Origin: Poindextera sp035604135
GTDB lineage: Bacteria; Pseudomonadota; Alphaproteobacteria; Caulobacterales; Caulobacteraceae
Assembly: GCA_035604135.1 (NCBI GenBank)
Contig: DATNJB010000038.1
Span: 1-64,000, forward strand
Length of the DNA stretch: 64,000 bases
Direction: 5' to 3'
A program made the position numbers and the translations under genes. The notes below the pieces were generated by a model. It was given only the letters and a program-made list of their open reading frames with translations, ran no database searches and was not told the origin of the DNA. Within the stretch, counting starts at the first letter, position 1, and each line of letters begins with the position of its first letter. Below, one piece after another: positions 25,461 to 33,984 of this stretch.

Positions 25461-27164
25461 TCAGGTCTGCGGCACGGCCCTGGCGTCCGGCGCGAGCGCG
25501 CGGACGGCCTCTTCGACGCTTGGGAAGATGTGATCGTCGCCGATAAGGTCGCGCAAGCCCAGCCGCCTGAGCGCGTGGTGGGCGTCGACCGCTTCGAGCC
25601 GGGCAACGGCGAAGGTCGCGCCGGCGGCGCGGCAATGTTCGACCACGGCCTTGAACGCCTGCGCGGCGGTGTAGTCGATGCCGATGATGCCCGTCGCCTC
25701 GAGCACGAGCAGCTTCAGCGGCGCGGCCGCGTGGTCGAGGTGGTCGAACATCACGCGCCGGAAGGTGTCGGCGTTGATGAAGGTGAGCGGGGCCTGGAAG
25801 CCGATAACGCTGACGCCCTCCAACGTCTCGCCCTTGTGCGTCGGGGTGGTCGGCCACCAGACCGTCGAGCCGGGCACGCGGTGCAGCTCGTAGGAGCGCG
25901 GCTGCACGCTCGACCACATCCCGTAGAGCAGGGAAAGGCCGATGCCGACGGCGGCGCCGCTCTGGATCGGGAGAATGACAATGGCGCCGGTGGTTGCGAC
26001 GATCAGCAGGAACTCCGTCGGGCTGGTCGCGAGGACCCTGCGCATCTCCCCAACGCGAACGATTCGCGCGGCGACGAACAGCAGGACTCCGCTCAGCGCG
26101 GCGCGCGGCACGTTGGTCAACAGCCCGGCGCCGAACAGCAAGAGAAGCACAACGACCGCGACGGCGACGAGGCCGGCGATCTGCGAGCGGCCGCCGCTTT
26201 CGGCGACGACCCCCGTCCGCGGCGGGCTGGCGTCGACCGGGAAGCCTCCGAACATCCCGGCCGCGATGTTCGCGACGCCGAGGCCGACGTAGTCGCCGTT
26301 GATGTCCGGCGGCTCGTGCGGATCGGAGGGAAAAGCGCGCGATGTGGCGCCGGTCTGCACCATGACCACCAACGCGATCAGCAGTGCAAGCGGCGCAAGC
26401 GCCAGTATCTGCTCCGGCGTCAGCGTCGGCGCGCCGAGCGGGGGCAGGCCCGCCGGGATTCTGCCCAGGACGGCGACGCCATGCGCCTCCAGACCGAGCG
26501 CCTGCGCCGCCAGCGTCGCAAGCACCATGCCGATGAGTGGTCCGGGAATGCGCGGGCTGATCAGATGTGCGACCGTCGTCAGCGCCGCGACGCCGCCGGC
26601 GATGGCGAGCGCGGCCAGACTGGCGCGGGGGGCGGCAATGACGAGGCCGGCGATTTGATCCGGCAAGCTTCCGCCCACCGCAGGCACGCCCATGGCCGCC
26701 GGGGCCTGAGAAGCGACGATGTGCACGGCGATTCCGGCGAGGAAGCCGGTGGTGACCGGTGTCGAGAGCAGGTCGGCGATCCAGCCCATGCGCGCGATGC
26801 CGGCGGCCAGCACGAACACGCCGACCAAGAGCGCTAGCGCCGCGGCGTCGGCCAGGTAGGCGCCCGATCCGCCGGCCGCGAGCAGCATGAGCCCGCCGGC
26901 GAAGATCGGCGCGATGGTGGAGTCCGCGCCCACGGACATGAAGCGGTTGGCGCCGAAGACCAGGAAGACAGCCGCCGCCGCGATGAAGGCGAAGAACCCG
27001 GCCTGCGGCGGCAGACCGCCCAGCCGGGCCGTCGCCATCTGTTCGGGAATGACGATGGCGGCCAGCGTCAGCCCGGCGATCAGATCGGCGCCGATAAAGG
27101 ACGTCCGATAGCCGGCGAGAGAGCGGAAGACCGGCAACGCAAAGGCTCGGTTCGGCGCGGCCAT
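25461..27164 (-). CDS. SulP family anion transporter with STAS domain
   Basis: 567-residue inner-membrane anion carrier. The first 430 residues have 10-14 hydrophobic segments and the sulfate-permease blocks FIGADLIAGLTLAAIVIPEQ and GGFPVDASPPRTGVVAESGG. The last 120 residues are a cytoplasmic STAS domain (VIGFQAPLTFINADTF, LEATGIIGIDYTAAQAF). Sulfate is the usual guess, but bicarbonate and dicarboxylates also occur in the family. ATG 27164 chosen; an upstream TTG at 27182 is in frame. Confidence 0.9.
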   Translation of the reverse strand: MAAPNRAFALPVFRSLAGYRTSFIGADLIAGLTLAAIVIPEQMATARLGGLPPQAGFFAFIAAAAVFLVFGANRFMSVGADSTIAPIFAGGLMLLAAGGSGAYLADAAALALLVGVFVLAAGIARMGWIADLLSTPVTTGFLAGIAVHIVASQAPAAMGVPAVGGSLPDQIAGLVIAAPRASLAALAIAGGVAALTTVAHLISPRIPGPLIGMVLATLAAQALGLEAHGVAVLGRIPAGLPPLGAPTLTPEQILALAPLALLIALVVMVQTGATSRAFPSDPHEPPDINGDYVGLGVANIAAGMFGGFPVDASPPRTGVVAESGGRSQIAGLVAVAVVVLLLLFGAGLLTNVPRAALSGVLLFVAARIVRVGEMRRVLATSPTEFLLIVATTGAIVILPIQSGAAVGIGLSLLYGMWSSVQPRSYELHRVPGSTVWWPTTPTHKGETLEGVSVIGFQAPLTFINADTFRRVMFDHLDHAAAPLKLLVLEATGIIGIDYTAAQAFKAVVEHCRAAGATFAVARLEAVDAHHALRRLGLRDLIGDDHIFPSVEEAVRALAPDARAVPQT

Positions 27165-27277
27165 GCTCCGGCTATCCGACAATCGCGCCTCCCGGCTTTC
27201 GTCCGAGACCGCACAATAGAGACAGCGCTCTCCGCTGTCACAAAACTGTCGCGCGGCAGCCCTAGCGGCCGGCGCCC

Positions 27278-29683
27278 TTAGCTGGCCCCGAAGTGGTAGC
27301 GCAGTTCGACGCCGAACGAGGCCGGCTCGGCGAACTGCTCTGCCTCGACGCCCACAACGGTCAGGAGGTCGTTGTTGATCACCACGTGGCGGTTGTCGGT
27401 GACGTTGTTGCCATAGATGGCGATGTCGACCGGGCTGCCGCCGACAGCGCGCCAGTCGATGCGCAAGTCGAGGTTGGTGAAGCCGGGAAGGAGTCCGGGA
27501 TTGAGCAGGTTCGAAGACAGCGCCGAGCGGCCATAGATGTTGGCCACGAACTCCGGCGAGCCGAGGCGGTCGCCCAGGGTTGGCTGGTAGTCGATGGTCA
27601 CCCCGCCGGTTGTCTGCGCGATCCCGGAAATAGCCTGACCGGCCAGGCTGATCGGCGGGCCGGCCGGGGAGTCGACGAGGAACTGATCATAGGTCCCGGT
27701 CGCGTAGCCATAGAAGCCGCTGACGCGCAGTTCCTTGAACGGCACGATGGTGGCCTCGAACTCGCCGCCTTTCAGCGTCGCCCGGTTCTGCGTCCCGGTC
27801 ACGGGGTCGCGATTGATGATGATCTCCTCCGGCTGGCCGGTCGGCCCGATGGTGACCACCTGGTTTTGGATGTCGCTGTAGCTTCCGTCGTAGATCGCTA
27901 GGTTCGTGCGCACGGGCACCCCGGCCACGTTCCAGTCGGCCTTGAGGCCGCCTTCGACGTCCGTGACGGTCTCGGGTGCGTACTCGACGAAGGCTGGGTC
28001 GAGCGAACCGAAGTTGAAGCCGCCCGACTTGTACCCACGGCGGCTCGCCACATAGAGCAGGATGTTTGGCGTCGCCTGCCAGTTGAGGCTGACGTTGTAG
28101 TTGTAGTTGCTGAACTCGGTCGACAGGTGCTCGACGCACGTCGCCGGGTTGAGACCGGGGAAGCCCGCGAGCGCACAGCTCGGAACGAACGGCGGCATGC
28201 CTGGCTGGAAGCGGCTCTGGGTAAAGCCCTTGTCGTCCCACGTGTAGCGGTAGCCGCCGGTGATGCTGACGCCGCGCAGCCAGTCCGAGAGGTCGAGCGT
28301 GGCCTGCCCGAACAGGGCTTTGGACGTGTTCGGCTCGTTCAGCGTGAAGTGCTGGGGACTGAGCGGGTTGCCCGGGAAGGTCGCTTCGTCGAAGCGCGGG
28401 GTGTTCTCGTTCTGCGTGAAGTTGTCGTAGTAGCCGCCGACGATCCAGTTCAGCCGGTCGCCGAACGCTTTGCCCAGCACCTGCAACTCGTCGGAGTAGT
28501 TGCGGTTGTTCTGGAAGTCGTTCTCGTCGAGCAGGCCCGCGCCCGTGCCGGTGAGGTCGAAGGCGATGTGGTAGCGGGCGTCGTCGGCGTGGGCGATGTT
28601 CCTGATCGTCACCGGCCCCCAGTGAATCGTCGCGATGTCGGTGACTGCATCGAAGTCGACGTCAAAGGGCGACTGGAAATTGTTCACCGTGTGGTCGCGG
28701 CCGAGCGTCTGTTGCTGGGCCAGGAGCGCGTTCAGGTCCTTGACCGCCCCCCCAAAGCCGAGGTCGATGGGGAATTCAAAGAAACATTGCGGCGCGGGCG
28801 AGGCCGGTGGCGCCGGGAACGGGTTGGGACAGGCCGCGACCGAGGTCAGGATCGGCTCGTTCCCCTGCTCGCGTACCGAGTAAGCAGTGGCCTGCAGGTA
28901 GTTCTCGTAGTTGCTGTTCGGCGTGATCAAGAGCTCGCCGCGCACCGAGTAGTGGTTGCGGTCGTCGTAGTTCGGGCCGCCGGTGACGCTCTTGACGATC
29001 CCGTCGCGCTGTTCGTCATCGGCGGCGATGCGCGCCTGCACCTGGTCGCTGATGGGCAAGTTCACCACGCCGGTGAATTCGCGGTCGTTGAAGTTGCCGT
29101 AGCGAACGTCGAGGTACCCGCCGAACTTGGGGCCAGGACGCATCGGCTCGAACATGACAGCCCCGCCGGTGCTGTTCTTGCCGAACAGCGTGCCCTGCGG
29201 GCCTTTCAGCACCTCGACCGATGCGAGGTCGTAGGTCGAATAGGCGAAATCGCGTGGGTCGAGCGCGACCTGATCGAAATAGGAAACGACCGCCGGGTCG
29301 GCGACGAGCGCGCCCGACAGGCCGCGGATGGCGAAGACCGGATCGGCCGCGCCACCGAGCGAGCCCGGGTCGACCGCGAAGGAAGGCGCGTTCTTCGCCA
29401 GGTCGGAGATCTGGGTGACGGTGTCCTCGCGCAGCTCGTGCGTGCCAAGGGCGGTGTCGGAGATCGGCACACGCTGCGCCCGTTCCGGCACGCGCCTAGC
29501 CTGCACGATCACCGTCGGCAGCCCGTTTGAGGCCGAACCGGCCGCCTCGGCGGACTGCTCGGCCTGCGGGGCGGCCGTGGTTTGCGCCGCCGCCGGAACC
29601 CCATAGGCTGCGGCCGTGAGCGCGAGGGCCGGCAGCACCAGCGCGCCGACCGATCCGGGTACGAATTTCGGGTCCACAGTCAC
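27278..29683 (-). other. TonB-dependent receptor module (alternative separate CDS from GTG 29683)
   Basis: If translated separately this is an 801-residue outer-membrane receptor with its own signal-peptide-like start. It carries a plug domain and a beta-barrel with repeated aromatic strand ends; the nearest look is to the receptors of Caulobacterales and Sphingomonadales that import unknown organic substrates. GTG 29677 is a second possible start. No TonB box is obvious by eye after the signal. Confidence 0.6.
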
Positions 29684-30526
29684 CCCCGTTCCTATTGCGG
29701 AGAATCCGCCGGTATCCAGTTGAGCATCAGCCAATCGTCCGTCAACCCACAGATTCGCGCTCGGCTGAGCGGCGGGACTGGGCTGCGCGGCCGGCGCGCT
29801 GTCCTCATCGAACGACGGCAGGACGGGCGCGGCGTCCGCCGGCCGGTCCTCGATCTTCGCCTGCTGGTTCTGCAGGTAGACAGAGCGAAGGGTGGCGTAG
29901 GGGTCGGTCGCGTCGGCCAGCAGCGCCTGCAGGCCGGCGTCGGCGCTCGCCCGCTGATCGAGTCCCCCAACGACGGTGCGGGTCAGGAGCACGGTCGTCA
30001 GCCGCGAGCCGACCAGCCACTGGAACGGGTCCATCAAGCTGTCGACGCCGTTTCCGATCGCGTCCCGCACGGTGGACGGACCGGCCACCGGAATGAACAG
30101 GTAGGGGCCGGGCCTGACGCCGGCGCGTCCGAGCGTGAGCGCAAACCCGTTGTCGTGATGCGAAACGCCAAGCTTCTCGGCCACGTCGAACACGCCGAGC
30201 ACCCCGTCCGTAGAGTTGATCGCGAAGCGGACGAGAGCTGCTCGGGCCCTCTTGAAACGGCCCTGCAGCAGGTCGTTGGCCGCCACCACCGGCTCGTGCA
30301 GGTTGGTGAGCACATGCTCGATGCCTCGCCGCACCGGCTCGGGCAGGGCGCGCTGATAGGCGAGGGCCGCGGGGCGGATGAGCCGGCGGTCGAGCGACTC
30401 GTAGATGGCGAAGCCGACGCGGTTCATCCGCTCGTTGGGGTCGTCGTTGCTCGGCGCCGCCTGCGCGGCCGTCGCGACCAGCACCGAGGCCAAGGCCGGC
30501 AGGAGCGCCAGCGATCTGCGCCGCAT
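27278..30526 (-). CDS. MlaA-like domain in frame with a TonB-dependent receptor
   Basis: One uninterrupted frame of 1082 residues from ATG 30526. Residues 1-281 are MlaA/VacJ-like: signal peptide ending ATAAQA, DPNERMNRVGFAIYESLDR, FAINSTDGVLGVFDVA, GVRPGPYLFIPVAGPS, and VGGLDQRA. There is no lipobox Cys. Residues from about 282 resemble a whole TonB-dependent receptor: a signal-like hydrophobic stretch ending AAAQ, plug (SDLAKNAPSFAVDPG, VLKGPQGTLFGKNSTGGAV) and a 22-strand-type barrel ending VELRYHFGAS with terminal aromatic pattern. GTG 29683 with AGGA upstream could restart translation, giving an 801-residue receptor. So either a true fusion or two genes without a stop between. Confidence 0.75.
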   Translation of the reverse strand: MRRRSLALLPALASVLVATAAQAAPSNDDPNERMNRVGFAIYESLDRRLIRPAALAYQRALPEPVRRGIEHVLTNLHEPVVAANDLLQGRFKRARAALVRFAINSTDGVLGVFDVAEKLGVSHHDNGFALTLGRAGVRPGPYLFIPVAGPSTVRDAIGNGVDSLMDPFQWLVGSRLTTVLLTRTVVGGLDQRASADAGLQALLADATDPYATLRSVYLQNQQAKIEDRPADAAPVLPSFDEDSAPAAQPSPAAQPSANLWVDGRLADAQLDTGGFSAIGTGVTVDPKFVPGSVGALVLPALALTAAAYGVPAAAQTTAAPQAEQSAEAAGSASNGLPTVIVQARRVPERAQRVPISDTALGTHELREDTVTQISDLAKNAPSFAVDPGSLGGAADPVFAIRGLSGALVADPAVVSYFDQVALDPRDFAYSTYDLASVEVLKGPQGTLFGKNSTGGAVMFEPMRPGPKFGGYLDVRYGNFNDREFTGVVNLPISDQVQARIAADDEQRDGIVKSVTGGPNYDDRNHYSVRGELLITPNSNYENYLQATAYSVREQGNEPILTSVAACPNPFPAPPASPAPQCFFEFPIDLGFGGAVKDLNALLAQQQTLGRDHTVNNFQSPFDVDFDAVTDIATIHWGPVTIRNIAHADDARYHIAFDLTGTGAGLLDENDFQNNRNYSDELQVLGKAFGDRLNWIVGGYYDNFTQNENTPRFDEATFPGNPLSPQHFTLNEPNTSKALFGQATLDLSDWLRGVSITGGYRYTWDDKGFTQSRFQPGMPPFVPSCALAGFPGLNPATCVEHLSTEFSNYNYNVSLNWQATPNILLYVASRRGYKSGGFNFGSLDPAFVEYAPETVTDVEGGLKADWNVAGVPVRTNLAIYDGSYSDIQNQVVTIGPTGQPEEIIINRDPVTGTQNRATLKGGEFEATIVPFKELRVSGFYGYATGTYDQFLVDSPAGPPISLAGQAISGIAQTTGGVTIDYQPTLGDRLGSPEFVANIYGRSALSSNLLNPGLLPGFTNLDLRIDWRAVGGSPVDIAIYGNNVTDNRHVVINNDLLTVVGVEAEQFAEPASFGVELRYHFGAS
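29684..30526 (-). other. MlaA/VacJ-like module without its own stop codon
   Basis: MlaA sits in the outer membrane and lets misplaced phospholipids leave the outer leaflet, handing them to MlaC. This module has family motifs but starts with a signal-peptidase I type leader and lacks the usual lipid-anchored Cys. No in-frame stop occurs before the receptor begins, the linker being Ala/Pro/Gln-rich (residues about 240-265). It is divergent from the hpnN-like gene and close to the MlaC-like gene. Confidence 0.75.
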
Positions 30527-30629
30527 CGTCAGGTCCCGTGCGCCGGGCGCCCCGGCGGAAGCAGCAGGCTCGCAGGATCGGCGCCGATCTGGCAATAGGT
30601 TTAACGGGTGAGGGCCAAGCGGGATTCGC

Positions 30630-33296
30630 ATGACGTCCAGTGAAGACGCCGACGGGCGCGGCCCAACCGTGCTTCGCCGGCTCCTGACGGAGCTGGCCCA
30701 ATTCTGGTCGTTGGGCGGGCGACTCGCGAGCTTCAGCGTCCGCCACGCCGGCCTGGTCGTCGTCGCCGGCCTGCTGCTCGGCCTGGTGTCCGCCTGGTAT
30801 GCCGCGACCCACTTCGCCATGAGCACCGACACCGACCAGCTCATCTCGCGGACCCTGCCTTGGCGGCTGAACAACGCTGCGTTCGACAGGGCCTTCCCCT
30901 CTCCCGGCCAGATCGTCATCGTCATCGACGCGCAGACGCCGGAGTCGGCCGAGCAGGCCGCCCAGGACATCACCGACAGCCTGCAAAGCCGGCCCAAGCT
31001 GTTCCCGCAAGTGCTCCGTCCCGACGGGGGAAGCTTCTGGCGGCAGAACGGCTTGCTGTTCGAGTCGACCAAGGACGTCAGCGACCAGATGGCGCAGTTG
31101 ATTAAGGCCGAGCCGTTCCTGGGCTCGCTCGCCGCCGATCCCAGCCTGCGCGGCGTTGCCTCGACGCTTTCGACGCTGGCGACCGGCGTGACGAGCGGCT
31201 CGGCATCGCTCTCCGACCTGGATCAACCGTCGAATCAGCTCGCGACCTCGCTCGAGGCGCTGGAGGCGGGCAAGCCCGCCTTCTTCTCCTGGCGCACCCT
31301 GGTCAGCGGCGGCAAGGCCAATCGGGACGAGCTGCGCCAACTCATCCTGGTCAACCCCACCCTCGACTTCGGCAAGCTCGAGCCGGGCTCGGACGCCTCG
31401 ACCGACATCCGCGCGACCGCGCGCTCGCTGCACCTCGACGCCGCCCACGGCGTGCGGGTGCGGCTGACCGGGCCGGTGCCGCTCGAGGACGAGGAGTTCG
31501 CGACGCTGGCCGACCGGGCGCCGCTCATCGGCTCGATCGCCTTTATCGCTATCCTGACCATGCTCTGGTTCGCGGTGCGATCGCCCAAAACCATGGCGGC
31601 CATCCTAGCGACGACGGTCGTGGGGCTGGCGACCGCCATGGCCTTCGGTCTCCTCATTTTCGGCCGTTTCAACGTCATCTCGGTGGCTTTCATTCCGCTG
31701 TTCGTCGGCCTCGGCATCGACTTCGGCATCCAGCTCAGCGTCCGCTTCCGCTCCGAGCAGCTCGACGGCAAGCACGTTCCAGAGGCGTTGACCGCCGCCG
31801 GGCACGGCATGGGCCGTTCGCTGATGCTGGCCGCCTCGGCGATCTCCGCTGGCTTCCTAGCCTTCGGTCCGACCGCCTACATCGGCATCTCCCAACTCGG
31901 CATGATCGCCGGGTTCGGGCTGATCTTCGCGCTGATCCTCAGTCTGTCGCTGCTCCCGGCGCTGCTGCGCCTGCTCAAGCCCGCGCCGCCAGTGCGCGGG
32001 ACTGTCCCCGCCCCCCTGCGCCAGCTGGACGGTTTCATGTTGGGCCATCGCAGGCTGGTGGTCGGCACGGGCGCGGCAGCGGCCCTGTCCTGCGCCTGCC
32101 TGCTCCCGCTGCTGCACTTCGACTTCAACCCCATCCATATGCGCAGCCCCAAAGTCGAGTCGGTCGCCACGCTGTTCGACCTGATGCGCGATCCCAACGA
32201 GTCGCCGAACACGCTCGAGGTGATCGCCCCCTCGCTCGCACAGGCGCAGGTGATCGCCCACCGGGTCGCTGCCGTGCCGGAGGTTGACAGCGTCCGGACG
32301 CTGCAGACCTTCATCCCAAGCGATCAACCGGCCAAGCTCGCCGCCATCAGCGACGCCAACAACCTGCTCGAGCTTACCCTCGACCCGATCATGACCCAGC
32401 CGCCGCCAACGGACGACCAGGTGAAGCTGAGCCTGGCCAAGGCGGCCGCCGACCTGCGCGCCGCCGCCGGGACGACCCAAAGCCCGGCCGCGACGAACGT
32501 GCGTCGTCTGGCCGCTACCTTCGACAAGCTCGCCGGGAGCACACCAGCGCTTCGGGCGCGGGCGAGCGACATGCTGATCCCGCCTCTGACTACCATGCTC
32601 GCCCAGATCCGTGACTCTCTGCAGGCGCAGCCAGTGACGATGGACAATCTGCCTACGGATGTTCGCAGCCGGTGGATGACGGCCGACGGACGCGCCCGGG
32701 TCTCGATCATCCCGAAGGGCGACTCGAACGACAACAACGTCCTCACCGCATTCATCGGCGCGGTCGAGGCTGTGCAACCGAACGTCGCCGGCAGCCCGGT
32801 CGGGATCCGCGAAGGCGGAAAGACCGTGGTCGGCGCGTTCGTCGAGGCCGGCGTGTTGTCCTTCGTCGCGATCACGTTGCTCCTGTTCGCGATCCTCAGA
32901 CGCGTGCGCGACGTGGCGATCACCATGGCCCCGATCGTGCTCACTGGCCTGCTCACGCTCGGTAGCTGCGTGCTGATCGGCCAGCCGCTCAACTTCGCCA
33001 ACATCATCGCGCTGCCGCTCCTGTTCGGGATCGGCGTGGCCTTCCACATCTACTTCGTGATGGCCTGGCGCTCGGGTGGTGAGCACCTGCTCGAGTCGAG
33101 CCTGACGCGGGCGGTCTTCTTCAGTGCACTGGCGACGGCAACAGGGTTCGGCAGTCTATGGGCCTCAAGTCATCCGGGTACGGCAAGCATGGGCAAGTTG
33201 CTGATGATCTCGTTGGTCTGGACGCTGGTCTCGGCGCTCCTGTTCCAGCCGGCGCTGATGGGGCCCCCGCCTCGCCAGCCCGCGCCAGTGACCTAG
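30630..33296 (+). CDS. hpnN: HpnN-like RND/MMPL lipid transporter
   Basis: 888 residues, the size of hopanoid transporter HpnN. Two six-helix halves: first membrane helix about residues 40-60, then a periplasmic loop (TDTDQLISRTLPWRLNNAAF), five helices about 285-450 with VGLGIDFGIQLSVRFRSE, a second periplasmic loop, and five helices about 725-875 with LFGIGVAFHIYFVMAWRSG. In Rhodopseudomonas HpnN moves hopanoids to the outer membrane. No hopanoid synthesis gene is in this window, so the cargo may be another lipid. It is divergent from the MlaA-receptor frame and its stop directly abuts that of the MlaC-like gene. Confidence 0.88.
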   Translation: MTSSEDADGRGPTVLRRLLTELAQFWSLGGRLASFSVRHAGLVVVAGLLLGLVSAWYAATHFAMSTDTDQLISRTLPWRLNNAAFDRAFPSPGQIVIVIDAQTPESAEQAAQDITDSLQSRPKLFPQVLRPDGGSFWRQNGLLFESTKDVSDQMAQLIKAEPFLGSLAADPSLRGVASTLSTLATGVTSGSASLSDLDQPSNQLATSLEALEAGKPAFFSWRTLVSGGKANRDELRQLILVNPTLDFGKLEPGSDASTDIRATARSLHLDAAHGVRVRLTGPVPLEDEEFATLADRAPLIGSIAFIAILTMLWFAVRSPKTMAAILATTVVGLATAMAFGLLIFGRFNVISVAFIPLFVGLGIDFGIQLSVRFRSEQLDGKHVPEALTAAGHGMGRSLMLAASAISAGFLAFGPTAYIGISQLGMIAGFGLIFALILSLSLLPALLRLLKPAPPVRGTVPAPLRQLDGFMLGHRRLVVGTGAAAALSCACLLPLLHFDFNPIHMRSPKVESVATLFDLMRDPNESPNTLEVIAPSLAQAQVIAHRVAAVPEVDSVRTLQTFIPSDQPAKLAAISDANNLLELTLDPIMTQPPPTDDQVKLSLAKAAADLRAAAGTTQSPAATNVRRLAATFDKLAGSTPALRARASDMLIPPLTTMLAQIRDSLQAQPVTMDNLPTDVRSRWMTADGRARVSIIPKGDSNDNNVLTAFIGAVEAVQPNVAGSPVGIREGGKTVVGAFVEAGVLSFVAITLLLFAILRRVRDVAITMAPIVLTGLLTLGSCVLIGQPLNFANIIALPLLFGIGVAFHIYFVMAWRSGGEHLLESSLTRAVFFSALATATGFGSLWASSHPGTASMGKLLMISLVWTLVSALLFQPALMGPPPRQPAPVT

Positions 33297-33908
33297 TCAG
33301 CGCATCAGCTTGTCGGCCTGCGCGTCGATGTGCGCCTCTAGCGCCTTGGCGCCGCCCGAGGTCAGCGTCGATGCGAAATCGGAACGCTTCGTCGTCAGCT
33401 CGCTGATCGAGTTGTTGTAGAAGACGTCGATCACCTTCCAGACGCCGCCGTCCTCTCGCATGCGGTAGAGGACGTTCGCCGGGTCGCCGTGATTGGGTAT
33501 AATGCGGCATTGCACGAGCTTGTCGGGCCCGCGCGTGTCGACGTTCGGCTGCACCTCGAAGCGGGTCGAATCGGAATCGAAGTTGTGCGCGTAGCTGGCG
33601 ACGACGAGGCGGCCAAACGCCTCGACCAGGGCGGCGTGGTCGGCGTCCGACATGGTCGCCCAGCTCGGTCCGACGGCGAACCTGGTCATGACGGGGATGT
33701 CGAACACCGCCTCGACGGTCGGCGCCAGCACGCGCGCCCGGCCCTTGACCCCCAACGACGCGCCGCCGCGCATCGCTGTCGAGAGCGCACTATCGAAACG
33801 CTCGATCTGCGTCGCGGCGGGATCGGCCGCGGCATGGGCCACCCCGCCGACGCACGCCAGAGCCCCGGCAACCGCGACAGCGCCCAAGAGGCGAGCAAGA
33901 AAGGCCAT
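33297..33908 (-). CDS. MlaC/HpnM-like periplasmic lipid carrier
   Basis: 203 residues. Signal peptide ends about VAHA (residue 26). The mature part shows the MlaC/Ttg2D pattern: AVFDIPVMTRFAVGPSWATM, SDADHAALVEAFGRLVVASYA, and VIDVFYNNSISELTTKRSDF close to the C-terminus. MlaC carries phospholipids between MlaA and the MlaFEDB complex; HpnM is the hopanoid-cluster member. No mlaFEDB genes lie nearby, so HpnN may be its inner-membrane partner (inference). Convergent with hpnN, with no base between the stops. Confidence 0.88.
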   Translation of the reverse strand: MAFLARLLGAVAVAGALACVGGVAHAAADPAATQIERFDSALSTAMRGGASLGVKGRARVLAPTVEAVFDIPVMTRFAVGPSWATMSDADHAALVEAFGRLVVASYAHNFDSDSTRFEVQPNVDTRGPDKLVQCRIIPNHGDPANVLYRMREDGGVWKVIDVFYNNSISELTTKRSDFASTLTSGGAKALEAHIDAQADKLMR

Positions 33909-33984
33909 GAGCTTGAACCTCGGCGCGAAAGTCGGCGCCTAACATAGCGAGCCGGACGCGCGCGTCGACCTCGACGGCGTCGAC

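Noticed and set aside
28127..29530. 467-codon open frame on the plus strand
   Set aside because: Antisense to the TonB-dependent receptor; protein is Arg/Val/Gly-rich with no family pattern, typical of a high-GC shadow frame.
30931..31072. Start of the MlaA-receptor frame upstream of ATG 30526
   Set aside because: The codons between 31072 and 30526 are antisense to hpnN and precede a good signal peptide at 30526.
31857..33086. 409-codon open frame on the minus strand
   Set aside because: Antisense to the hpnN-like gene, low-complexity His/Asp/Gln/Arg composition and no motif.
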